A stretch of DNA of 64,000 bases from Streptococcus sp. CF8_St5-11 (GCF_024295625.1 NZ_JANCOJ010000002.1:496001-560000), one strand, 5' to 3'; shown: positions 1-9,955, counted from the first letter of the stretch. The notes: generated by a model not told the origin, from the sequence alone. Numbers and translations are program-made.

Positions 1-1
1 C

Positions 2-103
2 AAGCAAGTCTTGCTAGAAGGTTTGGGGCACGAACTGTATACAGAGGCGCCTGAAATTGTAGCTAGAGAAGTAAACAATTGGCTCCAAAATGTTCATAAA
101 TAA
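2..103 (+). CDS. 3' end of a gene, probably an alpha/beta hydrolase (partial)
   Basis: An open frame enters from the window edge and ends at TAA 101-103, giving 33 residues. The tail (GHELYTEAPEIVAREVNNWL) resembles the last helix of alpha/beta-hydrolase-fold proteins, in which a catalytic His lies in a GH motif shortly before the C-terminus. The His here is in LGHEL. A terminator follows directly, so this is the last gene of its transcript. The family call rests on a short tail and is tentative. Confidence 0.5.
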   Translation, partial: KQVLLEGLGHELYTEAPEIVAREVNNWLQNVHK

Positions 104-134
104 AACCTGTTTCTCTGTTTGAAACAGGTTTTTG
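103..134 (+). terminator. Intrinsic terminator
   Basis: An 11-bp perfect stem (AAACCTGTTTC / GAAACAGGTTT) with a 7-nt loop runs into a T-tract. It overlaps the stop codon of the upstream partial gene. Confidence 0.85.
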
Positions 135-176
135 TCTTATAATTTCCGAACGTTATTTCCTATAAAATCATTCCCA

Positions 177-205
177 TTGCATTAGGTCCGTATCTTTGGT
201 ATAAT
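177..205 (+). promoter_or_regulatory. guaC promoter
   Basis: TTGCAT (177-182) and TATAAT (200-205) are separated by 17 bp. The resulting 5' leader of about 75 nt contains a perfect small palindrome (ATGCGC TT GCGCAT, 235-248). Confidence 0.7.
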
Positions 206-285
206 CTATCAAGGAAACGTCAAGAGACGTAGCGATGCGCTTGCGCATAGGTAGGTCAGTTTTTAGAAAAGAGATTTTTCAATTT

Positions 286-1269
286 ATGTTAAATGAATTT
301 CCTATTTTCGACTATGAAGATATCCAGTTGATTCCCAACAAATGTATCATCAATAGCCGCTCAGAAGCAGATACAACCGTCCAATTTGGAAACCATACCT
401 TCAAGCTTCCAGTTGTTCCTGCCAATATGCAGACGATCTTGGATGAGAATGTAGCAGAGCAGTTGGCACGTGGTGGTTACTTCTACATCATGCACCGTTT
501 TGATGAAGCGGGACGGATTCCTTTTGTCAAACGCATGCATGATCAAGGTTTGATCGCTTCTATTTCGGTTGGTGTTAAGGAATACGAATACGACTTTGTG
601 AGTCAATTAAAGGAAGATGCGCCTGAGTACATCACCATTGATATCGCACATGGTCATGCGGATAGTGTCATTCGGATGATTCAACACATCAAGAAGGAAT
701 TGCCAGATACCTTTGTCATTGCTGGTAATGTTGGAACACCTGAGGCTGTTCGTGAATTGGAAAATGCGGGAGCTGATGCGACTAAGGTCGGAATCGGCCC
801 TGGTAAGGTTTGTATCACCAAAGTTAAGACTGGATTTGGTACAGGTGGTTGGCAATTGGCTGCCCTTCGCTGGTGCTCAAAAGCAGCGCGTAAGCCAATC
901 ATTGCGGACGGTGGGATTCGGACCCATGGCGATATTGCCAAATCGATTCGTTTCGGGGCATCTATGGTCATGATCGGTTCTCTCTTTGCAGGACATATTG
1001 AAAGTCCTGGTAAAACAGTAGAGATTGATGGAGAGTCTTTCAAAGAGTACTATGGATCTGCTTCAGAGTACCAAAAAGGTGCATATAAGAACGTCGAAGG
1101 TAAGAAGATTTTATTGCCTGCCAAGGGTCATTTGCAAGATACCTTGACAGAAATGGAACAAGATTTGCAAAGTTCGATCTCTTATGCAGGAGGCCGAAAA
1201 TTAGCAGATTTGAAACATGTTGACTATGTGATCGTTAAGAATTCTATCTGGAATGGCGATGCACACTAA
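286..1269 (+). CDS. guaC: GMP reductase
   Basis: GuaC reduces GMP to IMP with NADPH and ammonia release, returning guanine nucleotides to the IMP pool in the cytosol. The 327-residue product has the IMPDH/GMPR TIM-barrel: the nucleotide/catalytic loop around [11 protein letters not shown] with its Cys, then [18 protein letters not shown] for phosphate binding. I chose the ATG at 286 because the protein then begins [15 protein letters not shown], the usual streptococcal start. The frame stays open upstream to an ATG at 235, but those 17 residues fall in the leader palindrome and look non-coding. It stands alone upstream of the xpt riboswitch, so two purine salvage units are adjacent. Confidence 0.95.
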   Translation: MLNEFPIFDYEDIQLIPNKCIINSRSEADTTVQFGNHTFKLPVVPANMQTILDENVAEQLARGGYFYIMHRFDEAGRIPFVKRMHDQGLIASISVGVKEYEYDFVSQLKEDAPEYITIDIAHGHADSVIRMIQHIKKELPDTFVIAGNVGTPEAVRELENAGADATKVGIGPGKVCITKVKTGFGTGGWQLAALRWCSKAARKPIIADGGIRTHGDIAKSIRFGASMVMIGSLFAGHIESPGKTVEIDGESFKEYYGSASEYQKGAYKNVEGKKILLPAKGHLQDTLTEMEQDLQSSISYAGGRKLADLKHVDYVIVKNSIWNGDAH

Positions 1270-1274
1270 TTGAA

Positions 1275-1343
1275 TTACTTATTTATTTCACGAATAGGCG
1301 TGATGTTTCTACAAGGTGCCGGAACACCTAACAATAAGTAAGT
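1275..1343 (+). promoter_or_regulatory. Guanine-type purine riboswitch aptamer
   Basis: P1 pairs ACTTATT (1277-1283) with AATAAGT (1333-1339). P2 is CACG/CGTG (1289-1302). The J2/3 segment ATGTTTCTAC holds the invariant TTTCTAC, and P3 is AGGTG/CACCT (1314-1329). The J3/1 residue expected to pair with the ligand reads C in my hand alignment (AAC after P3), which fits guanine or xanthine sensing rather than adenine. It sits in the leader of xpt-pbuX, the classic target. Confidence 0.85.
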
Positions 1344-1373
1344 CGGGATTATTTCTCTTTCTAGAGAGATTTC

Positions 1374-1399
1374 AAGGCTTGCTTAGCAGGCCTTTTTGT
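1374..1399 (+). terminator. Riboswitch expression-platform terminator
   Basis: A 9-bp stem (AAGGCTTGC / GCAGGCCTT, one G-T wobble) with loop TTA is followed by TTTTT. It lies between the aptamer and the xpt RBS. A competing hairpin (TCTCT/AGAGA, 1354-1369) lies between aptamer and terminator, which fits a ligand-induced OFF switch. Confidence 0.75.
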
Positions 1400-1444
1400 A
1401 TTTTGTGAATGAAGTAGAGGATTTTTAAAAAAGTAGGAGGAAGT

Positions 1445-2026
1445 ATGAAATTACTTGAAGAGCGCATCTTAAAAGATGGCAATGTTTTGGGTGAGAATAT
1501 CCTCAAGGTGGATTCCTTTTTGACCCACCAAGTGGATTTCAAATTGATGAAAGAAATTGGTCAGACCTTTGCGGACCGGTTCAAAGATGCTGGCGTGACG
1601 AAAGTCGTAACCATTGAAGCGTCTGGAATTGCGCCAGCCCTTTATGTAGCTGAAGCCTTGGATGTTCCCATGATCTTTGCTAAGAAGGCGAAAAACATCA
1701 CGATGAATGAAGGTATTTTGACGGCTGAGGTTTATTCCTTTACCAAGCAAGTGACCAGCACCGTTTCGATTGCGGGTAAATTCTTGGATCCATCAGATAA
1801 GATTTTGATCATTGACGATTTCCTTGCAAATGGCCAAGCAGCCAAAGGCTTGATTCAAATCATCGAACAAGCCGGGGCTCAAGTCGAAGCGATTGGGATC
1901 GTGATTGAAAAATCCTTCCAAGATGGACGGGGATTGTTAGAAGAGTTGGGATATCCAGTTGTATCCCTCGCACGTTTGGACCGTTTTGAAAAAGGTCAGG
2001 TTGTATTTAAGGAGGCAGACATCTAA
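1445..2026 (+). CDS. xpt: Xanthine phosphoribosyltransferase
   Basis: Xpt converts xanthine and PRPP to XMP. The 193-residue length is typical. The PRPP-binding signature of type I phosphoribosyltransferases is seen as [17 protein letters not shown] (about residues 121-137), and [13 protein letters not shown] matches the Bacillus Xpt N-terminal region. A strong AGGAGG precedes ATG 1445. The gene is followed by pbuX with an overlapping TAATG, so uptake and salvage of xanthine are translated together under the upstream purine riboswitch. Confidence 0.96.
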   Translation: MKLLEERILKDGNVLGENILKVDSFLTHQVDFKLMKEIGQTFADRFKDAGVTKVVTIEASGIAPALYVAEALDVPMIFAKKAKNITMNEGILTAEVYSFTKQVTSTVSIAGKFLDPSDKILIIDDFLANGQAAKGLIQIIEQAGAQVEAIGIVIEKSFQDGRGLLEELGYPVVSLARLDRFEKGQVVFKEADI

Positions 2027-3285
2027 TGCAAAAACAAGAAAGCCATTCACAGGCAGCCATTTTAGGCTTGCAACACCTTTTGGCCATGTATTCGGGATCT
2101 ATTTTGGTACCGATCATGATCGCGGGAGCTTTGGGTTATAACGCTCATCAACTGACCTATCTCATCTCTACAGATATCTTCATGTGTGGGGTCGCAACTT
2201 TCCTTCAAGTGCAGCTCAATAAATACTTTGGGATCGGTCTTCCGGTAGTCCTGGGGGTTGCCTTCCAGTCTGTAGCACCTCTCAGCATGATCGGGGCTAG
2301 TCATGGAAGTGGGGCCATGTTTGGTGCCTTGATTGTCTCAGGGATTTATGTCATCCTTGTATCTGGTTTCTTCTCTAAGATTGCCAATCTCTTCCCATCA
2401 ATTGTAACGGGATCCGTTATTACCACCATTGGTTTGACTTTGATTCCAGTAGCGATTGGAAATATGGGAAATAATGCGCCAAAACCAACCGTTCAAAGCT
2501 TGATTTTGGCTGTGGTGACTATTCTCATCATTTTAGTTGTTAATATCTATACGACTGGGTTTATTAAATCCATTTCAATCTTGATTGGTTTGATCGCAGG
2601 GACTGCCATTGCGGCTTCTATGGGCTTGGTAGACTTCACACCTGTGGCTCAAGCACCAGTCGTTCACGTTCCAACGCCCTTCTTCTTTGGAGCTCCTAAG
2701 TTTGAAATCACCTCAATCGTCATGATGTGTATCATCGCGACAGTTTCTATGGTGGAATCAACAGGTGTCTATCTTGCTCTTTCTGATATTACTAAAGATC
2801 CAATTAATAGCACGCGCCTTCGCAATGGGTATCGCGCTGAAGGGTTGGCCGTTCTCCTCGGTGGTATCTTCAACACCTTCCCTTACACTGGATTCTCACA
2901 AAACGTTGGTTTAGTGAAATTGTCTGGTATCAAGACTCGTCTTCCAATCTATTATGCGGCTGGTTTCCTTGTTCTACTCGGTCTCCTTCCTAAGTTTGGA
3001 GCTTTAGCACAAATCATCCCAAGCCCAGTTCTTGGTGGAGCGATGCTAGTGATGTTTGGTTTTGTATCGATTCAAGGGATGCAGATTCTTGCGCGTGTTG
3101 ATTTTGAACACAATGAGCATAATTTCCTCATCGCAGCTGTATCGATTGCAGCGGGGGTTGGCTTGAATAACAGTACCCTCTTTAACGGCCTTCCAACAGG
3201 ATTCCAAATGTTCTTTGCAAACGGGATTGTTGTCGCAAGTGTCTTAGCAATCGTTCTCAATGCGATTTTAAACCGCAATAAATAA
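2026..3285 (+). CDS. pbuX: Xanthine permease, NCS2/UraA family
   Basis: The 419-residue polytopic membrane protein is rich in hydrophobic helices. It carries the NCS2 features QHLLAMYSGSILVPIMIAGA in TM1, the substrate-contact region FNTFPYTGFSQNVGLV (near residue 285) and the following LPIYYAAGF helix. It imports xanthine by proton symport. The start overlaps the xpt stop (TAATG) and its RBS (AAGGAGG) lies inside the xpt coding end, indicating coupling. A terminator follows. Confidence 0.95.
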   Translation: MQKQESHSQAAILGLQHLLAMYSGSILVPIMIAGALGYNAHQLTYLISTDIFMCGVATFLQVQLNKYFGIGLPVVLGVAFQSVAPLSMIGASHGSGAMFGALIVSGIYVILVSGFFSKIANLFPSIVTGSVITTIGLTLIPVAIGNMGNNAPKPTVQSLILAVVTILIILVVNIYTTGFIKSISILIGLIAGTAIAASMGLVDFTPVAQAPVVHVPTPFFFGAPKFEITSIVMMCIIATVSMVESTGVYLALSDITKDPINSTRLRNGYRAEGLAVLLGGIFNTFPYTGFSQNVGLVKLSGIKTRLPIYYAAGFLVLLGLLPKFGALAQIIPSPVLGGAMLVMFGFVSIQGMQILARVDFEHNEHNFLIAAVSIAAGVGLNNSTLFNGLPTGFQMFFANGIVVASVLAIVLNAILNRNK

Positions 3286-3298
3286 TTATTTCAAATTT

Positions 3299-3328
3299 AC
3301 CGGAGGTCCTTGGATCTTCGGTTTTTTT
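3299..3328 (+). terminator. Intrinsic terminator after pbuX
   Basis: An 11-bp stem (ACCGGAGGTCC / GGATCTTCGGT, with wobbles) and a TT loop run into a seven-T run. Confidence 0.8.
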
Positions 3329-3398
3329 GACTTTTAAGAGAACATATAGTAGAGTGGAAGAGGAGAAAATCTTATTTGATGAGAAGAGAGTTAGAATC

Positions 3399-4742
3399 AT
3401 GTATTTAACCTATCACTTTAAAGAACGCTTGCGCTTGTTTTTGAGTCTGTTTTTGCCGATTTTGATCTACCAATTGGCCAATTATTCAGCCAGCTTTGTC
3501 GATACAGCCATGACCGGTCAGTACCGGACCCTTGATTTGGCTGGGGTTTCTACAGCTACCAGTCTGTGGAACCCATTTTTTACTTTCCTGACCGGGATTG
3601 TCTCTGCTCTGACACCGATTGTCGGGCATCACTTAGGTAAGGGAAATAAAGAACGGATTGCTGGCGATTTTTACCAATTCCTCTATATGTCATTTGCTAT
3701 GGCCATTCTCTTAATAGGCTTTGTCTGGGGGATTGCGCCAATGATTCTCAAGCAGATCGGCTTAGAAAATGTTGTTGCTCAAATAGCCATTCGCTACTTA
3801 TATTTCCTTTCTCTAGGAATCTTACCCTTGTTGCTCTTTAGTATCGTGCGGACCTTCCTTGATACGTTGGGAATGACGCGTTTATCGATGTACTTGATGC
3901 TCTTGCTCTTGCCTTTGAATGCTTGTTTTAACTATATCCTGATCTATGGAGCATTTGGTTTTCCTGAGATGGGAGGAGCGGGAGCAGGTCTTGGAACCTC
4001 TCTGGCCTACTGGGTCTTGCTGGCTATTGCAGTTTTGATCTTGTGCAAGCACCCTAAGGTAGCATCTTTCCAATTGTGGAAGCCACAACCTTATGATTTT
4101 AAAGGGATGAAAGAAGTATTGCGCCTTGGGCTTCCAATCGGTGGAATTGTTTTTGCAGAAGTCATCATCTTCTCGCTGGTTGGCCTGTTAATGGCAAAAT
4201 TTCCATCACTCACCATCGCTAGTCACCAATCGGCCATGAATTTTTCTACCCTGATGTATGCTTTCCCAGTCAGTATCTCGAGCACCATGGCTATTATCGT
4301 ATCTTACGAATTGGGAGCAGGAAGACCAGAAGTGGTCAAACAATATTGCCGTTTGGGACGGCTGACAGCCTTTGGTTTTGCGATTGTCACCCTCGTCTTT
4401 CTTTATACATTCCGCTTCCAACTGGCGGGGCTATACGGCAAGGATCCAGTCTTTGTGCAACAAACAGCGATTTTTATGACCTATAGCCTCTTTTTCCAAG
4501 TAGCTGATACTTTTGCAGCACCCCTGCAAGGGATTTTGCGGGGTTATAAGGATACAACTGTTCCATTCTTATTAGGTGTCTTTAGTTATTGGTGTATCTC
4601 TATCCCACTGGGGATTTTTCTTGACCATGTGACCAACCTTGGTCCATACGCCTATTGGATCGGTCTTATTTCTAGCCTAGTCGTGAGTGGAATTTGTTAC
4701 CAACTTCGGCTCTGGCAGATCGAAAAAAAGCAAACAAACTAA
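3399..4742 (+). CDS. MATE-family multidrug/toxin efflux transporter
   Basis: The 447-residue protein has about 12 hydrophobic segments arranged as two similar halves, the MATE pattern (FLPILIYQLANYSASFVDTA near the N-terminus; PIVGHHLGKGN and VSYELGAGRP at the equivalent loops of the two halves). MATE proteins export cationic compounds using Na+ or H+ gradients. The frame is open upstream to 3327, but the first residues would be hydrophilic and overlap the preceding terminator. ATG 3399, giving MYLTYHFKERLRLFL with a purine-rich GAAGAGAG upstream, is the better start. The substrate cannot be read from sequence. Confidence 0.88.
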   Translation: MYLTYHFKERLRLFLSLFLPILIYQLANYSASFVDTAMTGQYRTLDLAGVSTATSLWNPFFTFLTGIVSALTPIVGHHLGKGNKERIAGDFYQFLYMSFAMAILLIGFVWGIAPMILKQIGLENVVAQIAIRYLYFLSLGILPLLLFSIVRTFLDTLGMTRLSMYLMLLLLPLNACFNYILIYGAFGFPEMGGAGAGLGTSLAYWVLLAIAVLILCKHPKVASFQLWKPQPYDFKGMKEVLRLGLPIGGIVFAEVIIFSLVGLLMAKFPSLTIASHQSAMNFSTLMYAFPVSISSTMAIIVSYELGAGRPEVVKQYCRLGRLTAFGFAIVTLVFLYTFRFQLAGLYGKDPVFVQQTAIFMTYSLFFQVADTFAAPLQGILRGYKDTTVPFLLGVFSYWCISIPLGIFLDHVTNLGPYAYWIGLISSLVVSGICYQLRLWQIEKKQTN

Positions 4743-4746
4743 AATG

Positions 4747-4770
4747 AAGTCTGGGAAACCAGGCTTTTTA
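4747..4770 (+). terminator. Intrinsic terminator after the MATE gene
   Basis: AAGTCTGG / CCAGGCTT stem with a GAAA tetraloop and a short T-run. Confidence 0.75.
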
Positions 4771-4788
4771 TGTACCGTAAATAGTATA

Positions 4789-4803
4789 AATTTTCTGAAA
4801 GTT
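4789..4803 (+). promoter_or_regulatory. CodY box upstream of ilvD
   Basis: AATTTTCTGAAAGTT matches the CodY consensus AATTTTCWGAAAATT at 14 of 15 positions. It ends one base before the ilvD -35 hexamer, a position expected to block RNA polymerase when CodY is charged with branched-chain amino acids. Confidence 0.8.
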
Positions 4804-4804
4804 C

Positions 4805-4832
4805 TTGACAATTGATGTCAAAGTGGTAAGAT
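4805..4832 (+). promoter_or_regulatory. ilvD promoter
   Basis: TTGACA (4805-4810) and TAAGAT (4827-4832) have 16-bp spacing. The CodY box abuts the -35. Confidence 0.75.
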
Positions 4833-4868
4833 TAGGAGGTAGAAATGAAGAACTAGAAGGAGAACAAG

Positions 4869-6587
4869 ATGAGAAGTGATATGATCAAAATGGGGATCGA
4901 CCGAGCACCAGCGCGTGGTCTCCTTTATGCAACAGGGCAAGTAAAATCAGCAAAGGATATGCAAAAGCCCTTTATTGCGATTTGTAACTCCTATATTGAT
5001 ATCGTTCCAGGGCATGTTCATCTGCGTGAATTAGCGGATATTGCTAAGGAAGCTATTCGCGAGGCTGGTGGGATTCCTTTTGAATTTAATACCATCGGTG
5101 TCGATGACGGAATCGCTATGGGCCATATCGGGATGCGTTATAGTTTGCCATCTCGCGAATTGATTGCTGATACTGCTGAAACGGTCATCAATGCCCACTG
5201 GTTTGACGGTGTTTTCTATATTCCCAACTGTGACAAGATTACACCAGGAATGATTTTGGCAGCCATGCGGACCAATGTGCCTGCTGTATTTTGTTCTGGT
5301 GGACCTATGAAGGGTGGCGTTGACATGACGGGGCATCAAGCGACTCTCTCCAGTTTGTTTGAAGCAGTAGGGACTTATCAAGCTGGTGATATGAGCATGG
5401 ATGAGCTGGATTTCTTGGAAAAAAATGCCTGTCCAACTTGTGGCTCTTGCTCTGGTATGTTTACCGCCAATTCCATGAACTGTTTGATGGAAGTATTAGG
5501 CCTTGCTCTTCCAGGAAATGGTACTATCCTAGCTGTTTCAGATGAACGCCGTGAATTGGTTCGCCAAGCAGCCAAACAATTGGTTGAGAATATTAAAAAG
5601 GATATCCGTCCACGGGATATTGTGACTAAAGAAGCTATCGATGATGCCTTTGCGCTTGATATGGCCATGGGTGGTTCAACTAATACTGTTCTCCATACGC
5701 TTGCGATTGCGCGTGAGGCAGGGATTGACTATGATCTCAAAGATATCAACGAAATTGCCAAGAGGACACCTTATCTCTCTAAAATTGCACCTTCAAGTGT
5801 CTACACTATGCATGATGTGCACGAAGCTGGTGGTGTTCCAGCCATTATCAATCAGTTGATCAAAAAAGGTGCTATTAAGGGTGATCGTATTACAGTTACT
5901 GGTAAAACCTTGAAAGAAAACGTAGCTGGTGCGGAAATCAAAAATGAAGAAATCATCCATCCAATTGAGCATCCTATCTCACCAGTTGGTGGTTTGTCTA
6001 TCCTTTACGGAAATATTGCTCAAGATGGGGCGGTCATCAAGGTCGGTGGCGTCGATCCGTCTGTGACCACTTTCCGCGGTAAGGCTATTTGTTGCGATTC
6101 ACAAGATCAAGCCCTTGAGTTGATTGACAATGGAACAGTCAAGAAGGGACATGTCGTTGTCATTCGTTACGAAGGTCCTCAGGGTGGTCCTGGTATGCCA
6201 GAAATGTTGGCACCAACTTCTAAGATTGTCGGACGCGGTCTTGGTAAGGATGTGGCTCTCATTACGGATGGTCGTTTCTCAGGAGCTACTCGTGGGATTG
6301 CGATTGGTCACGTTTCTCCAGAAGCAGCAGAAGGTGGTAATATCGCCTTAATCGAAGATGGGGATGAAATCGTGATTGATCTTCCAAATCGTACTCTTGA
6401 TTTGCTTGTCGATGATGGAACGCTTGAAGAACGCCGTAAACACTTGAAACCTTTCAAATCTAAGATTTCAAGCGGATGGTTGCGCCGCTACACTGCATTT
6501 GCTAAATCAGCTAATGTCGGTGGAACTCTGATGAGTGATGAAGAATTTGAAGAACGTAAAGCAGAACGTCAAGCACAAGAAAAATAA
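4869..6587 (+). CDS. ilvD: Dihydroxy-acid dehydratase
   Basis: IlvD dehydrates 2,3-dihydroxy-isovalerate and -methylvalerate in valine and isoleucine synthesis, using an Fe-S cluster. The 572-residue length fits. Cluster ligands are visible in [11 protein letters not shown] and [18 protein letters not shown]; the later [14 protein letters not shown] and [13 protein letters not shown] are family signatures. RBS AGAAGGAG precedes ATG 4869. No other ilv gene is adjacent, so the step is encoded apart from ilvBNC. The CodY box at its promoter fits repression when branched-chain amino acids are plentiful. Confidence 0.97.
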   Translation: MRSDMIKMGIDRAPARGLLYATGQVKSAKDMQKPFIAICNSYIDIVPGHVHLRELADIAKEAIREAGGIPFEFNTIGVDDGIAMGHIGMRYSLPSRELIADTAETVINAHWFDGVFYIPNCDKITPGMILAAMRTNVPAVFCSGGPMKGGVDMTGHQATLSSLFEAVGTYQAGDMSMDELDFLEKNACPTCGSCSGMFTANSMNCLMEVLGLALPGNGTILAVSDERRELVRQAAKQLVENIKKDIRPRDIVTKEAIDDAFALDMAMGGSTNTVLHTLAIAREAGIDYDLKDINEIAKRTPYLSKIAPSSVYTMHDVHEAGGVPAIINQLIKKGAIKGDRITVTGKTLKENVAGAEIKNEEIIHPIEHPISPVGGLSILYGNIAQDGAVIKVGGVDPSVTTFRGKAICCDSQDQALELIDNGTVKKGHVVVIRYEGPQGGPGMPEMLAPTSKIVGRGLGKDVALITDGRFSGATRGIAIGHVSPEAAEGGNIALIEDGDEIVIDLPNRTLDLLVDDGTLEERRKHLKPFKSKISSGWLRRYTAFAKSANVGGTLMSDEEFEERKAERQAQEK

Positions 6588-6590
6588 AAC

Positions 6591-6637
6591 AAAAACCTTT
6601 CCTGCTATGTGTTATCACAAGCAAGAAAGGTTTTTCT
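6591..6637. terminator. Bidirectional terminator between ilvD and the tautomerase
   Basis: AAAACCTTTC / GAAAGGTTTT arms enclose a 23-nt loop and are flanked by A- and T-runs. The flanking genes converge, so it can serve both. Confidence 0.7.
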
Positions 6638-6647
6638 AGTGGAAATA

Positions 6648-6830
6648 TTATTTGGTGCGCATTTCACCTTGAGGGAAGTAGGTTCCTTCAGGCATATCAT
6701 TAATGATAACGTGAACAGCTGACTGAGGAGCGCCAGTATTGCGGACAACAGCCTCCGTTACTTCTTTAGCGAGGGCTTTCTTTTGTTCCAAAGTGCGTCC
6801 TTCAAATAGATCAATTCGTACAAATGGCAT
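6648..6830 (-). CDS. 4-oxalocrotonate tautomerase-family enzyme
   Basis: The 60-residue product starts MPFVRIDLFEGR. After removal of Met, Pro1 is the catalytic base of this superfamily. The length and the conserved Arg and hydrophobic strand pattern match DmpI/XylH-type small tautomerases that act as homohexamers. RBS AGGAGGTGG lies just before the ATG. The physiological substrate in streptococci is unknown. Confidence 0.88.
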   Translation of the reverse strand: MPFVRIDLFEGRTLEQKKALAKEVTEAVVRNTGAPQSAVHVIINDMPEGTYFPQGEMRTK

Positions 6831-6944
6831 ATGGCCACCTCCTAAATTTTTTATAGGACTATTTTATCACATTTTGGGATACAAAGGTCAGCAAAATTAT
6901 GGTAAAATGATAATGAAACACATTTTAGAGAGAACAGAAGGAAA

Positions 6945-7529
6945 ATGGCACAATTATATTATAAATATGGGACCATGAACTCGGGGAAAACCATTGAGAT
7001 TTTGAAGGTGGCCCATAATTATGAAGAGCAAGGTAAGAGCGTCGTCATCATGACCTCAGCAATCGATACGCGTGATGGATTTGGAGTTGTTTCTAGCCGG
7101 ATTGGTATGAAACGGGAAGCCGTTGCAATTGAAGACGAAACCGATATCTTTGGCTTTATTAAAAACCAAGCAATCAAACCTTACTGTGTCTTAATCGATG
7201 AAGCTCAGTTTTTGAAACGCCACCATGTCTATGATCTGGCAAGAGTCGTTGATGAACTGGATGTGCCGGTGATGGCTTTTGGCCTCAAAAATGATTTTCG
7301 AAATGAACTCTTTGAGGGCTCTAAACACCTCCTCTTGTTAGCGGACAAGATCGAGGAAATCAAAACCATCTGCCAATACTGTTCCCGTAAGGCGACCATG
7401 GTCTTGCGCACCCAAGCGGGCAAACCTGTCTACGACGGAGAGCAGATCCAGATCGGCGGACACGAGACCTATATCTCGGTTTGCCGCAAGCATTATTTTA
7501 ATCCGGACATACCAACTGAAAGCATCTAG
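6945..7529 (+). CDS. tdk: Thymidine kinase
   Basis: Type II thymidine kinase phosphorylates thymidine to dTMP. The 194-residue protein has the P-loop [10 protein letters not shown] (residues 9-18), the Walker B-like VLIDEAQFL, and the structural-zinc cysteines CQYCSRKA and the late VCRKH. The ATG at 6945 gives the canonical MAQLYYKYG start; an earlier ATG in another frame at 6739 is spurious. It heads the tdk-GNAT-prfA-prmC-tsaC-glyA run, an order I recall from pneumococcus. Confidence 0.96.
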   Translation: MAQLYYKYGTMNSGKTIEILKVAHNYEEQGKSVVIMTSAIDTRDGFGVVSSRIGMKREAVAIEDETDIFGFIKNQAIKPYCVLIDEAQFLKRHHVYDLARVVDELDVPVMAFGLKNDFRNELFEGSKHLLLLADKIEEIKTICQYCSRKATMVLRTQAGKPVYDGEQIQIGGHETYISVCRKHYFNPDIPTESI

Positions 7530-7550
7530 AACGTTTTAGAGAGGATAATA

Positions 7551-8024
7551 ATGTCTATTTGTTTAAAAGATATTACAATAGAGAATTATTTTGACGTTTT
7601 AAATCTAGAAGTTCATCCAAACCAAAGGAATTTTATTGCATCCAATTCCATTAGTTTAGCTGAAGCCTATGTATATGATAAAAATGGTGATTTTATAGCT
7701 CCCTTAGCAGTTTATGATAAGGAAGTATTAGTTGGTTTTGTTATGATTGCCTATGACCGGAAAATTGGGATCAGTAAGGGGAACTACTTGTTATTTCGTT
7801 TTATGATCGATAAACGATTTCAAGGTTTAGGCTATTTTAAACCGACTATGGATGCAGTCATTGACTTTGTTCGAACAGAGCCAGCTGGAAAAGCAACAAG
7901 TCTTTGGTTATCTTATGAACCGGAAAATAATCAAGCGAGATCTTGCTATCTCCATTATGGATTTAAAGAAACTGGCCAAGTCATAGAAGACGAAATTGTA
8001 GCAATCTATGATCTAACAACCTAG
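7551..8024 (+). CDS. GNAT-family N-acetyltransferase, BltD/diamine acetyltransferase-like
   Basis: The 157-residue protein has the GNAT core: a beta-4 strand with VGFVMIAYD, the acetyl-CoA motif FMIDKRFQGLGYFKPTM (R/Q-x-x-G-x-G/A type) and LSYEPENNQARSCYLHYGFKETG near the C-terminus. This resembles spermine/spermidine or diamine acetyltransferases. The substrate is inferred from general similarity only. It lies between tdk and prfA with short gaps and is probably co-transcribed. Confidence 0.82.
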   Translation: MSICLKDITIENYFDVLNLEVHPNQRNFIASNSISLAEAYVYDKNGDFIAPLAVYDKEVLVGFVMIAYDRKIGISKGNYLLFRFMIDKRFQGLGYFKPTMDAVIDFVRTEPAGKATSLWLSYEPENNQARSCYLHYGFKETGQVIEDEIVAIYDLTT

Positions 8025-8039
8025 AATTAAGGAGCAAAC

Positions 8040-9119
8040 ATGAATATCTATGATCAACTACAAGCTGTAGAAGACCGATACGAAGAGTTAGGGGAATTAT
8101 TGAGTGACCCTGATGTGGTCTCTGATACCAAGCGTTTTATGGAGCTTTCAAAAGAAGAGGCTTCCACTCGCGACACGGTGACAGCCTACCGAGAGTACAA
8201 GCAAGTGCTTCAAAATATCGTTGATGCTGAAGAAATGATCAAGGAAGCAGGCGGCGATACAGATTTGGAAGAAATGGCCAAGCAAGAGCTGAAAGATGCC
8301 AAGGCTGAAAAAGAAGAGTACGAAGAAAAACTGAAGATCTTACTTCTTCCAAAAGATCCAAACGATGACAAGAACATTATCTTGGAAATTCGTGGAGCAG
8401 CAGGAGGGGACGAAGCGCAGTTATTTGCTGGCGACCTCTTGCAGATGTATCAAAAATACGCGGAAAGCCAAGGTTGGCGCTTTGAGGTCATGGAAGCCTC
8501 TTACAATGGCGTTGGCGGGATCAAAGAAGTAGTGGCCATGGTTTCTGGTCAATCGGTCTACTCGAAACTCAAGTATGAATCTGGTGCCCACCGGGTACAA
8601 CGGGTCCCTGTGACTGAAAGCCAAGGTCGTGTCCATACCTCTACAGCAACTGTTCTGGTCATGCCAGAAATTGAAGAAGTTGAATACGACATTGATCCAA
8701 AAGACCTTCGGATTGACATTTACCACGCATCTGGTGCGGGTGGACAGAACGTCAACAAGGTTGCAACAGCCGTTCGTATCGTCCACTTGCCAACCAATAT
8801 CAAGGTAGAGATGCAGGAAGAACGGACGCAACAAAAGAACCGTGAAAAAGCCATGAAGATCATCCGTGCGCGTGTGGCTGACCACTTTGCCCAGATTGCC
8901 CAAGATGAGCAAGACGCTGAGCGGAAGTCAACTATCGGTACTGGTGACCGTTCAGAGCGGATCCGGACTTATAACTTCCCTCAAAACCGTGTGACTGATC
9001 ACCGGATTGGCTTGACCCTTCAAAAACTGGATACTATCTTATCTGGTAAATTAGATGAAGTGGTCGATGCTTTGGTCTTGTATGATCAAACACAAAAACT
9101 AGAAGAGTTGAATAAATAA
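8040..9119 (+). CDS. prfA: Peptide chain release factor 1
   Basis: RF1 terminates translation at UAA and UAG. The 359-residue length is standard. The stop-codon tripeptide is PVT in [17 protein letters not shown], and the peptidyl-transferase GGQ motif is in [12 protein letters not shown]. The last bases overlap the prmC start (TAATG), and PrmC methylates that same GGQ glutamine, so substrate and modifying enzyme are coupled. Confidence 0.97.
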   Translation: MNIYDQLQAVEDRYEELGELLSDPDVVSDTKRFMELSKEEASTRDTVTAYREYKQVLQNIVDAEEMIKEAGGDTDLEEMAKQELKDAKAEKEEYEEKLKILLLPKDPNDDKNIILEIRGAAGGDEAQLFAGDLLQMYQKYAESQGWRFEVMEASYNGVGGIKEVVAMVSGQSVYSKLKYESGAHRVQRVPVTESQGRVHTSTATVLVMPEIEEVEYDIDPKDLRIDIYHASGAGGQNVNKVATAVRIVHLPTNIKVEMQEERTQQKNREKAMKIIRARVADHFAQIAQDEQDAERKSTIGTGDRSERIRTYNFPQNRVTDHRIGLTLQKLDTILSGKLDEVVDALVLYDQTQKLEELNK

Positions 9120-9955
9120 TGTTGTTGGGATCATTATTAGCCCAGTATGAAGAAGAATTAATAGCCGTTGGAGAGGAAGCAGAAAGCCTCTCCTTCGCGT
9201 ATCGAGCTTTAAAAAACTGGACCTTTACAGACTTTGTCCTTGCCTTGCAAAAAGAAGTGGAAGTAGAGGATCAGGACTTGCTTCTATCCATCTTTGAGCA
9301 GTTGAAACATCACATCCCTGCCCAATATATTATTGGTAGCGCAGATTTTTTTGGCCATATTTTTACAGTTGATGAGCGCGTGCTGATTCCACGCACAGAG
9401 ACTGAGGAGTTGGTCGCTCTCATACTTGAGGAAAACGATGGGGAAGCCTTAAGAGTTCTGGATATTGGAACAGGAAGTGGTGCCATTGCCATTAGCATAG
9501 CCCTTGCTAAACCTAACTGGAAGATTCAAGCTAGTGATGTGTCAGAGGAGGCCTTAGCCCTAGCTCAAAAAAATGCCCAGCAGTTAGAAGCAATCCTTGA
9601 TTTTAAGTATTCTGATGTTCTGGATCATCTAGAAGGTCCATACGACTTGATTGTTTCCAATCCACCCTATATCTCACGTAATGATCTAGAAGAAGTCGGA
9701 GCCAATGTATTAGCCTCTGAACCTCACTTAGCTCTCTTTGCAGACCGTGATGGATATGCTATCTACGAAAAGATTGCTCAGCAAGCGCCAAGTGTTTTAA
9801 CACCAGAAGGAAAGATCTATCTAGAAATTGGCTATAAGCAAGGAAGCAAGGTAAAAGAGCTTTTTCAAGAGGCATTTCCCAACAAACAAGTTCGAGTTTT
9901 GAAAGACCAATTTGGACAAGATAGAATGGTAGTAGTAGACAATGGATCACATTGA
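9119..9955 (+). CDS. prmC: Release factor glutamine N5-methyltransferase
   Basis: PrmC methylates the GGQ glutamine of RF1 and RF2 with SAM. The 278-residue protein has an N-terminal helical domain, the SAM loop LDIGTGSGAIAIS and the diagnostic NPPY motif in VSNPPYISRNDLEEV. It starts within the prfA stop overlap, and its end overlaps the next gene by 14 bases. Confidence 0.96.
   Translation: MLLGSLLAQYEEELIAVGEEAESLSFAYRALKNWTFTDFVLALQKEVEVEDQDLLLSIFEQLKHHIPAQYIIGSADFFGHIFTVDERVLIPRTETEELVALILEENDGEALRVLDIGTGSGAIAISIALAKPNWKIQASDVSEEALALAQKNAQQLEAILDFKYSDVLDHLEGPYDLIVSNPPYISRNDLEEVGANVLASEPHLALFADRDGYAIYEKIAQQAPSVLTPEGKIYLEIGYKQGSKVKELFQEAFPNKQVRVLKDQFGQDRMVVVDNGSH

Noticed and set aside
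235..285. Upstream ATG extending guaC by 17 residues
   Set aside because: The added residues do not fit the family and lie on a perfect leader palindrome. ATG 286 gives the usual GuaC N-terminus.
8421..8912. 163-codon minus-strand ORF opposite prfA
   Set aside because: It is an antisense shadow of a highly conserved gene, with no RBS and no protein-like features.
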